Source: Burkholderiaceae bacterium
GTDB lineage: Bacteria > Pseudomonadota > Gammaproteobacteria > Burkholderiales > Burkholderiaceae_E
Assembly: GCA_019428955.1 (NCBI GenBank)
Contig: JAHYJF010000094.1
Location: forward strand, 1 to 11,372
Direction: 5' to 3'
Length of the DNA stretch: 11,372 nucleotides
Shown in pieces: positions 1 to 5,138 of the stretch. Every line of letters begins with the position of its first letter. Positions within the stretch are counted from its first letter, which is position 1. Position numbers and translations under genes: made by a program. Under the pieces are notes generated by a model. It had not been told where the DNA came from and did no database searches. It saw nothing but the letters and a program-made list of their open reading frames with translations.

Positions 1-1
1 C

Positions 2-745
2 CCACTGGCGGTACGCTGGTATGGCTTGATGTACCTGCTGGCTTTCGCGGGCTTCTATTTGCTTGGCCGCTACCGGCTCGGAAGGGATCATTTCTCGCGC
101 GCCAGCGGACTCGCCGTAAATGAGCATGAAGACCTGCTGTTCTGGGGCGCACTCGGGGTGGTGATCGGCGGGCGCCTGGGCTACGCCCTCTTCTACCAGC
201 CGGGCTTCTATCTAGCACATCCTCTTGAGGTACTGGAACTGTGGAAGGGCGGCATGTCGTTCCACGGTGGCTTGCTCGGAGTGTTGCTGGCGGTTGCGCT
301 CTTCTGCGTAAGGCGCGGCAAACGCTTCCTCAGCGTGATGGATTTCGTGGCGCCACTGGTGCCGCTGGGATTGGCCGCAGGACGCATGGGCAACTTCATC
401 AATGGCGAACTCTGGGGCCGGCCGACCGATCTGCCGTGGGGAGTCGTCTTCCCCCAGGCCGGCGATGCGCTGGCGCGGCACCCGTCGCAGCTCTATGAAT
501 TTGGCGGCGAGGGCGTGCTGCTGTTCGCCCTGCTGTGGTGGTATTCATCACGTCCCCGCGGAGTCGGTGCGGTCGCGGGGATGTTTCTGCTCGGTTACGC
601 TGTGATGCGTTTTCTCGCAGAATTCGGTCGACAGCCCGATGCGTTCCTCGGTTTTGTGCTGGAAGGGTTGACCATGGGACAGATCCTCAGCCTCCCGATG
701 GCGGTGGCGGGAATCTGGTTGGTGGCGCGCGCCCGACGGAGTTAG
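2..745 (+). CDS. lgt: Prolipoprotein diacylglyceryl transferase (3' part, start outside window)
   Basis: Transfers diacylglycerol from phosphatidylglycerol to the lipobox cysteine of prolipoproteins in the inner membrane, the first step of lipoprotein maturation. The frame is open from base 2, reading PLAVRWYGLMYLL, which matches the Lgt N-terminal region; the true start lies upstream of the window, probably by 15-30 residues, so the TTG or ATG at 26-31 should not be taken as the start. Visible family motifs in order are GGMSFHGG, the Lgt signature GRMGNFINGELWGR, RHPSQLYE and EFGRQPD, plus several hydrophobic membrane segments. The C-terminus (MGQILSLPM, then a membrane segment and ARARRS) is complete. 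The stop at 743-745 lies 2 bases before the malonyl-CoA decarboxylase start, so the two are probably cotranscribed. Identification is from motif recognition and is very secure. Confidence 0.97.
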   Translation, partial: PLAVRWYGLMYLLAFAGFYLLGRYRLGRDHFSRASGLAVNEHEDLLFWGALGVVIGGRLGYALFYQPGFYLAHPLEVLELWKGGMSFHGGLLGVLLAVALFCVRRGKRFLSVMDFVAPLVPLGLAAGRMGNFINGELWGRPTDLPWGVVFPQAGDALARHPSQLYEFGGEGVLLFALLWWYSSRPRGVGAVAGMFLLGYAVMRFLAEFGRQPDAFLGFVLEGLTMGQILSLPMAVAGIWLVARARRS

Positions 746-747
746 TC

Positions 748-2175
748 ATGTTCGAAAGAATTCGAGAAGTCCGGAATAAGGTGGCGCAGCAAAGCGAGTT
801 GCGCCGCCTGCTCCGGGATTGCCGCAAGTTGCTCGGCGAAAGAGGCGAGGCCAACAGTGCGGTAGTTGCCGCGCGGGTGCTGGAGCACTACGGCAAACTC
901 GCGGATGAAACGGCCGGCGGGTTCTTCGAAATGCTCGCGGCCGAATTCGACCCCGATCCCGCGCAGGTGGTCGAACTTGCGCTGAGCTATCAGGCCACCC
1001 GCTCGCCGCAGGACCTGGTGAGCTTGTTTTACGCGATCGAGTCCCCCCGCCAGGAGTTGTTGCGGCGGCTCAACCGGACCCAGGGTGGCACTGCCGCGAT
1101 CGTGGCGATGAGGGCGCGGCTGCTCGAGCACCTGCGCTCAGATCCGGTGCTGACCGCCGTTGATGCTGACTTCGCGCACCTGCTGTCGTCCTGGTTCAAC
1201 CCCGGTTTTCTCAGGCTGGTGCAGGTCGACTGGACTTCGCCGGCGCTGCTGCTCGAAAAACTCGTGATGTACGAGGCGGTGCACCAGATCGATGGATGGA
1301 AGGATTTGCGGCGCCGGCTCGAGCCGGATCGGCGCTGTTTCGCGTTCTTTCACCCGACCCTGCCCAATGAGCCGCTGATTTTCGTCGAGGTGGCGCTGGT
1401 GCCCGAGATTCCCGCCGGGATCGCGCCGCTGATCGATCGTGATGCTGCGCCCCAAGATGACGAACGCTCGTTCAAGGTCGCGGTGTTCTATTCGATATCG
1501 AACTGCCAAGCCGGGCTGCGCGGCGTGAACCTGGGCAACTTCCTGATCAAGCAGGTGGCCCAGGAACTGCACCGGCAAATACCCGGGATCAAGACCTTCT
1601 GCACGCTTTCTCCGATCCCCGGTTTCGCGCGCTGGCTGGGCAAGCTCGAGCAGATCGAGTCGTCCGAATTCAAGCCAGCCGAGGTCAAGCGGCTCAACGA
1701 GGCACTGGGCGGATTGCGCTCTCGCTACGGCAGCGATCCCGCCAAGTGGGTGCGGGCGGCAGCTCCGCTGGCGGCGCCGGTTGAACCTGCCGGGGTGTCC
1801 GACGATCCCGACCAACAGCGCCGGCTCAGTCGGGAGCATAAGGCGCTCGAGCGCCAGGCCAAGGCCAAAGCAAAGGCCCAGCAAGCGCAGCGCGACCTGG
1901 ACAATGAAGCGTTGGGGCGTTTGTGCGCGTTCTATCTCTGCCAATCAGGGTCGGCCGAATTCCATGGTGCCGATCCGGTGGCCCGCTTCCATCTCAATAA
2001 CGGCGCGCGGCTGGAGCGAATCAACCCCCGTGCCGACCTGTCGCGCAAGGGACGGGTCGAGTCGTGCGGTTTCATGGTCAACTACCTTTACGATCTTGGC
2101 GAGGTCGAGGAGAACCATGAGAAATTCGTCGCCGGCGAAGTGCGTGCGTCGCGCGCGGTTCGAGCACTACTGTGA
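748..2175 (+). CDS. mcd: Malonyl-CoA decarboxylase
   Basis: Decarboxylates malonyl-CoA to acetyl-CoA and CO2 in the cytoplasm; no ATP or biotin is needed in this family. The 475-residue protein has an N-terminal helical half (MFERIREVRNKV onward) and a C-terminal acetyltransferase-like catalytic half. The family motifs FYSISNCQAGLRGVNLGNFL and TLSPIPGFARWL are present. By comparison with the human enzyme, Ser288 in TLSPIPGF and His415 in ARFHLNNGA are the likely catalytic Ser and His. A Lys/Ala/Gln-rich stretch at about residues 370-383 lies between them. ATG 748 is chosen because it follows a GGAG at 738-741 with 6-base spacing and starts the family-like N-terminus; the frame stays open upstream to 535, but that part overlaps lgt. 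It lies 2 bases after lgt and 10 bases before matB. The symbol is descriptive; matA and mlyCD are also used. Confidence 0.95.
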   Translation: MFERIREVRNKVAQQSELRRLLRDCRKLLGERGEANSAVVAARVLEHYGKLADETAGGFFEMLAAEFDPDPAQVVELALSYQATRSPQDLVSLFYAIESPRQELLRRLNRTQGGTAAIVAMRARLLEHLRSDPVLTAVDADFAHLLSSWFNPGFLRLVQVDWTSPALLLEKLVMYEAVHQIDGWKDLRRRLEPDRRCFAFFHPTLPNEPLIFVEVALVPEIPAGIAPLIDRDAAPQDDERSFKVAVFYSISNCQAGLRGVNLGNFLIKQVAQELHRQIPGIKTFCTLSPIPGFARWLGKLEQIESSEFKPAEVKRLNEALGGLRSRYGSDPAKWVRAAAPLAAPVEPAGVSDDPDQQRRLSREHKALERQAKAKAKAQQAQRDLDNEALGRLCAFYLCQSGSAEFHGADPVARFHLNNGARLERINPRADLSRKGRVESCGFMVNYLYDLGEVEENHEKFVAGEVRASRAVRALL

Positions 2176-2185
2176 GCGTCAGGAC

Positions 2186-3706
2186 ATGAAGACCAAGACC
2201 GGTAACGACAATCTGTTCGCAGTACTCGAGGGCCGCTTCCCGCGCTCGCTGGACACCTGCTGCCTTGAGACCCCGGAAGGGCTGAACTACACCTGGCGCG
2301 ATCTGCTGCGCGCCAGCGCGCGCTTGGCCAACCTGACGAAGGCGCTCGGTCTGCGCCCTGGGGCGCGGGTGGCGGTGCAGGTCGAGAAGTCTCCCGAAGC
2401 GCTGATGCTGTATCTGGCGAGCCTGCGCGCGGGGTTGATATTTCTGCCGCTCAATACCGCTTATCAGGCCGGTGAAATCGACTATTTCATCGGCGACGCC
2501 AAGCCCGAACTGGTGGTGTGCTCTCCTGAGCGGCTGTCCTGGGTCGAGCCGATCGCCCGGCGCCACGGCGTCAGGCATGTTCACACCCTGGGCGCGAATC
2601 GCGACGGCACGCTGCTCGCGGCTGGCGCGCCGCATGCGGACGAGTTCCGGACGGTGAGTCGGCGCCCTGATGACCTGGCGGCAATTCTCTACACCTCGGG
2701 AACTACGGGGCGCAGCAAGGGCGCGATGCTCTCGCACGGCAACCTCGCGAGTAACGCGCGCACGCTGCAGCGCTACTGGGGCTGGTGCCGTGGCGATGTG
2801 CTGCTGCACGCGCTGCCTATCTTCCATGTCCACGGACTGTTCGTCGCGGTTCATGGCGCGCTCTACAACGCCAGCAAGATGATCTGGCTGGCGCGCTTCG
2901 ATCCCGCCGCGGTCATCGGCCAATTGCCGCGCGCCACGGTCTTCATGGGCGTGCCGACCATGTATGTGCGCCTGCTCGACGAACCCGGTTTCGATCGCCA
3001 GTGCTGCGCGGGAATGCGGCTGTTCATCTCGGGTTCGGCGCCGTTGCGCACCGAGACCTTCGAAGAATTCGAGCGTCGCGCCGGCATGCGCATCCTGGAG
3101 CGCTACGGGATGAGCGAGACGATCATGCTCACTTCCAATCCCTGTGCTGGCGAACGGATCGCCGGTACGGTCGGGAAGCCCCTGCCGGGAGTCGAGTTGC
3201 GCATCGTCGACGACAGCGGCACGGCTTGCGGGTTCGGCGAAAACGGCGTCATCCAGGTGCGCGGACCGAACGTCTTTCGGGGCTATTGGCGGATGCCGGC
3301 CAAGACGCGCAGTGAATTCACCGCTGACGGTTTCTTTCGCACCGGCGACGTCGGCCAGTTCGACGCCAACGGCTACGTGCGCATCGTGGGGCGCAACCGG
3401 GACCTGATCATCACCGGCGGCTACAACGTCTATCCCAAGGAGATCGAGACGATCATCGACGAGTTGCCCGGCGTTCTCGAGTCGGCCGTCATCGGATTGT
3501 CGGACCGTGATTTCGGCGAGGCGGTGGCAGCGGTAGTGGTGCCGCGTACCGGGGTGACGCTCGATGCCCAGGCGCTGATCGCCAGCTTGCGCTCCAGGAT
3601 CGCCGGCTACAAGGTGCCGCGGCGGATCTTCATCGTGCCCGAATTGCCCCGCAATGCCATGGGCAAGGTGCAGAAGAACATCCTGCGCGACAGCTACGCC
3701 CAGTAG
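2186..3706 (+). CDS. matB: Malonyl-CoA synthetase (malonate-CoA ligase)
   Basis: An acyl-adenylate-forming enzyme (ANL superfamily) that converts malonate, ATP and CoA to malonyl-CoA, AMP and pyrophosphate. It has 506 residues, the usual MatB size. Visible motifs are the phosphate-binding loop YTSGTTGRSKG (from Tyr169), YGMSET (from Tyr307), FFRTGD with the ribose-binding Asp388, GRNRDLIITGGYNVYPKEIE at the domain hinge, and Lys494 in PRNAMGKVQKN as the adenylation lysine. The subfamily call rests on overall resemblance to MatB proteins, including the MGVPTMYVRLL segment, and strongly on the adjacent malonyl-CoA decarboxylase, since the two form the classical malonate-to-acetyl-CoA route. ATG 2186 is chosen because it gives a family-like N-terminus; an AGGA at 2181-2184 is too close to be an ideal ribosome site, so coupling to the upstream gene is likely. 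Another short-chain acyl-CoA synthetase specificity is possible but less likely. No transporter or GntR-type regulator follows. Confidence 0.93.
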   Translation: MKTKTGNDNLFAVLEGRFPRSLDTCCLETPEGLNYTWRDLLRASARLANLTKALGLRPGARVAVQVEKSPEALMLYLASLRAGLIFLPLNTAYQAGEIDYFIGDAKPELVVCSPERLSWVEPIARRHGVRHVHTLGANRDGTLLAAGAPHADEFRTVSRRPDDLAAILYTSGTTGRSKGAMLSHGNLASNARTLQRYWGWCRGDVLLHALPIFHVHGLFVAVHGALYNASKMIWLARFDPAAVIGQLPRATVFMGVPTMYVRLLDEPGFDRQCCAGMRLFISGSAPLRTETFEEFERRAGMRILERYGMSETIMLTSNPCAGERIAGTVGKPLPGVELRIVDDSGTACGFGENGVIQVRGPNVFRGYWRMPAKTRSEFTADGFFRTGDVGQFDANGYVRIVGRNRDLIITGGYNVYPKEIETIIDELPGVLESAVIGLSDRDFGEAVAAVVVPRTGVTLDAQALIASLRSRIAGYKVPRRIFIVPELPRNAMGKVQKNILRDSYAQ

Positions 3707-3707
3707 T

Positions 3708-4172
3708 TCAGCTCGCCAACAGGCGTCTCGTGATCACCGCCCATTCGGCGGCCGTGACCGGGGTTATCGAGAGCCGGTTGCCGCGCCGAAGCGCCGCCAT
3801 TTCGGCCAAGTCGGGCTGGGCGCGCAGTTCCGCAATCGGCACCAGGCGCGTGCGCTTGGTGGCCCGCACGTCGACCAGAATCCAGCGCGGGGCTTCGGGC
3901 TTGGCGCTGGCGTCGTAATAGTGCGATGCGGGGTCGAACTGGGTCGGGTCAGGATAGGGAGCCGAAGCCACCTCCGCCAGTCCGGCGATGCCCGGCTCGG
4001 CGCAACTCGAGTGGTAGAAGAGCACTCCGTCGCCGGCTTTCATTGCATCGCGCATGAAGTTGCGGGCCTGATAGTTGCGTACCCCGGTCCATGGCACCGT
4101 GGATGCCGGCATCGCGAGCGCGTCGTCGATCGAGCACTCGCCGGGTTCCGATTTCATCAGCCAATAGTTCAT
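3708..4172 (-). CDS. EVE-domain protein (PUA/YTH-like fold)
   Basis: A 154-residue single-domain EVE protein, related to human thymocyte nuclear protein 1. The family has a PUA/YTH-like fold thought to bind modified bases in nucleic acid; the role of the stand-alone bacterial proteins is not settled. Characteristic segments are MNYWLMKSEP at the N-terminus, WTGVRNYQARNFMR, GDGVLFYHSSC, EPGIAGLAEV and PRWILVDV. ATG 4172 is chosen because MNYWLMKSEP is the usual start; a TTG at 4184 would add four residues with no better ribosome site, and no clear Shine-Dalgarno is seen for either. It lies downstream of the 6S RNA gene on the same strand, so it may be transcribed by readthrough from the zapA/6S unit. 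It converges on matB with 1 base between the stops. Confidence 0.93.
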   Translation of the reverse strand: MNYWLMKSEPGECSIDDALAMPASTVPWTGVRNYQARNFMRDAMKAGDGVLFYHSSCAEPGIAGLAEVASAPYPDPTQFDPASHYYDASAKPEAPRWILVDVRATKRTRLVPIAELRAQPDLAEMAALRRGNRLSITPVTAAEWAVITRRLLAS

Positions 4173-4224
4173 CGCTTGGGGCAACCGGCATCAGCCTGTG
4201 GGCTCTGTTCTGGAAGTGGGAAAG

Positions 4225-4242
4225 GGGGCCTGGAGGTGCCCC
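4225..4242 (-). terminator. Weak hairpin at the 6S RNA 3' end, possible terminator
   Basis: On the minus strand GGGGC (4242-4238) can pair with GCCCC (4229-4225) around an 8-base loop, followed by CTTTCCC. The stem is only 5 bp, the T tract is poor, and the 5' arm also belongs to the 6S terminal stem, so the two folds exclude each other. Low-confidence call; readthrough into the EVE gene is plausible. Confidence 0.25.
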
Positions 4243-4413
4243 GGCGGCGTCAGCAGGCCAGCATCCTGAACCGACGGTTCAGATTGGTCGCAGTGGGTGG
4301 TGCATCAGGTCCGTCCAACGAGGGACGATCACAACAGCGTCACGCAATTACCGCAACCACGATGCGTATATTGGTTCAAGGAATGTTTGACCTTCCGAGC
4401 ACCGCAGGGCAAT
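4234..4413 (-). ncRNA. ssrS: 6S RNA
   Basis: About 180 nt, ends approximate. 6S RNA mimics an open promoter and holds sigma70-RNA polymerase in stationary phase. The 5' segment TGCCCTGCGGTG (4411 down to 4400) pairs with the 3' segment CGCCGCCGGGGCA (4249 down to 4237) with one bulge, giving the terminal stem. GGTTGCGGT (4358-4350) pairs with ACTGCGACC (4294-4286) over nine pairs, closing the arm above the central bubble. A GTCC/GGAC apical hairpin tops the arm. The 3' side of the bubble carries the perfect 7-bp hairpin CTGAACC-gtc-GGTTCAG (4282-4266), corresponding to the TTGAACC hairpin of the E. coli RNA, followed by a GCTGGCCTGC segment resembling the E. coli 3' part. The position directly downstream of zapA is the classical 6S location. 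Confidence 0.93.
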
Positions 4414-4416
4414 TCC

Positions 4417-4422
4417 ATTCTA
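4417..4422 (-). promoter_or_regulatory. Probable -10 element of the 6S RNA promoter
   Basis: TAGAAT (minus strand, 4422 down to 4417) lies between the zapA stop and the predicted 6S 5' end. A start 6-8 bases downstream would fall at about 4409-4411, agreeing with the start of the terminal stem. No convincing -35 hexamer is visible 16-18 bases upstream. 6S RNA may also be processed from zapA readthrough. Confidence 0.6.
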
Positions 4423-4447
4423 CGCCACAACTGCGGCCACTGCCGGA

Positions 4448-4750
4448 TTAAAACAAGGATTCCTGGCGCAGCAGCTCGGCCTCAAGATCTTCACTTATGC
4501 GCTTGATGCGCGCGGCGGCCTTGGCCGCAGGAGCCGAGCCGCCATTGGCGCCGGAACCGAGCAGGTCATTGGCGATCTGCAGCGCCGCCATCACCGCAAT
4601 TCGGTCTGCACCCTTGACCTTGCCGGCGTCACGGATGCTGCGCATGCGCTCATCGACCAGGCGCGAAGCTTCGAGCAGGCGATCGCGGTCATCGGGGTCG
4701 ACCGCAAGGCGATACTCGCGGTCGAGGATGTGGACGTCGATCTGCTCCAT
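4448..4750 (-). CDS. zapA: Cell division protein ZapA
   Basis: A 100-residue cytoplasmic protein that binds and cross-links FtsZ filaments at the division ring. Its N-terminal part, MEQIDVHILDREYRLAVDPDDRDRLLEAS (split here by eye as strand then helix), has the family pattern of VxILDREY followed by LLEASRLVDERM. RIAVMAALQIANDLL is the typical central helix, and a charged helical C-terminus (RISEDLEAELLRQ) follows a Gly/Ala-rich linker. ATG 4750 is chosen as the family start; the frame extends upstream to 4849 but only through the ZapB-like gene. Spacing to that gene's stop is 19 bases and no strong Shine-Dalgarno is seen. The 6S RNA gene begins about 35 bases downstream, as in many proteobacteria. 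Confidence 0.95.
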   Translation of the reverse strand: MEQIDVHILDREYRLAVDPDDRDRLLEASRLVDERMRSIRDAGKVKGADRIAVMAALQIANDLLGSGANGGSAPAAKAAARIKRISEDLEAELLRQESLF

Positions 4751-4769
4751 TAGCGCGCTCGGGTAGTCT

Positions 4770-4979
4770 TCATTGGGCCGCGTCGGGAGCCGCCGGCAGG
4801 CGCGAAAGCGCCGCCTCGACTCGGGTGCGGGCCTCGTCCATGCGTTCATGCAGTTCCTGTTCGGCCGCTCGATTCTCCTCGAGCAGCGAGCGCAGGCGCT
4901 GGTTTTCCTCGGTCAGCTGGCGGGCCAGGGCGATCATCCGGTCGATGCGCTGTGCGAGAGTGTCGATTTCCTCATCCAT
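4770..4979 (-). CDS. Small ZapB-like coiled-coil protein
   Basis: A 69-residue protein, starting MDEEIDTLAQRIDRMI, that is almost entirely coiled coil (LTEENQRLRSLLEENRAAEQEL) with a short Ala/Pro-rich tail. It resembles the TIGR02449 / ZapB-like family of short proteins often encoded immediately upstream of zapA; ZapB of E. coli is a coiled-coil partner of ZapA at the Z-ring. The function here is inferred from size, coiled coil and position. The frame is open upstream to 5606, but that extension runs antisense through dsbD and the intergenic region and is not coding. ATG 4979 is supported by the start of the coiled coil and by a promoter candidate whose predicted start site coincides with this ATG; CAGGG directly abuts the start and is a poor ribosome site. 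Confidence 0.82.
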   Translation of the reverse strand: MDEEIDTLAQRIDRMIALARQLTEENQRLRSLLEENRAAEQELHERMDEARTRVEAALSRLPAAPDAAQ

Positions 4980-4985
4980 CCCTGC

Positions 4986-5014
4986 ATGGTAGGAAGACCG
5001 CACCCGGGGGTCAA
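4986..5014 (-). promoter_or_regulatory. Sigma70-type promoter candidate for the ZapB-like/zapA transcript
   Basis: On the minus strand TTGACC (5014-5009, 5 of 6 consensus) is followed after exactly 17 bases by TACCAT (4991-4986, 4 of 6). Only six bases separate the -10 from ATG 4979, so the predicted start site falls on the A of the start codon, implying a leaderless or nearly leaderless mRNA. Confidence 0.55.
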
Positions 5015-5019
5015 GTTGT

Positions 5020-5037
5020 GACCGCCTGACGGCGGTC
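5020..5037. repeat. Perfect 7-bp inverted repeat with 4-base loop
   Basis: GACCGCC (5020-5026), TGAC, GGCGGTC (5031-5037). It lies just upstream of the minus-strand -35 candidate in the divergent intergenic region. No T tract follows on either strand, so it is not an obvious terminator. It could be an operator or simply GC-rich sequence. Confidence 0.6.
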
Positions 5038-5051
5038 CGGACTGCCGGGCC

Positions 5052-5082
5052 GCTCGCTGGTCGGCCTGCCCGACCAGCGAGC
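5052..5082. repeat. Perfect 13-bp inverted repeat with 5-base spacer
   Basis: GCTCGCTGGTCGG (5052-5064) and its exact complement CCGACCAGCGAGC (5070-5082) surround CCTGC. It lies in the divergent region, ending just upstream of the expected -35 position of the dsbD promoter candidate. No T tract follows on either strand and no gene ends here, so a terminator role is unlikely. A regulator-binding dyad or a repeat-family element is possible. Confidence 0.85.
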
Positions 5083-5103
5083 AGGGACGTTGTGGGCGGC
5101 ACG

Positions 5104-5109
5104 TACAAT
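5104..5109 (+). promoter_or_regulatory. Probable -10 element for dsbD
   Basis: TACAAT (5 of 6 consensus) lies 29 bases before the dsbD ATG. The -35 position with a 17-base spacer (GCAGGG at 5081-5086) is not consensus and touches the end of the 13-bp dyad, which would fit an activator-dependent promoter. A GGGGAGGG at 5128-5135 serves as the ribosome site. Confidence 0.5.
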
Positions 5110-5138
5110 ACGGCACGAAAACCTCGTGGGGAGGGCGC

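Noticed and set aside
535..747. Upstream extension of the malonyl-CoA decarboxylase frame by 71 codons.
   Set aside because: It overlaps the well-conserved lgt C-terminus in another frame, reads as Arg/Gly-rich shadow protein, and ATG 748 has a good ribosome site.
1781..2185. Upstream extension of the matB frame by 135 codons.
   Set aside because: It lies within the conserved catalytic C-terminal half of the decarboxylase, and the MatB-like sequence begins only at ATG 2186.
1138..2923. Two long minus-strand frames (1138-1944 and 2078-2923) opposite the malonate genes.
   Set aside because: They are shadows of well-conserved enzymes with no recognisable motifs; such frames are common in GC-rich DNA.
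3654..4451. Plus-strand open frame of 265 codons across the EVE gene and the 6S RNA.
   Set aside because: It is antisense to a recognisable EVE gene and to 6S RNA, starts inside matB and has shadow-type composition.
5052..5082. The 13-bp dyad as an intrinsic terminator.
   Set aside because: No T tract follows on either strand and the flanking genes diverge from it, so no transcript needs to end there.
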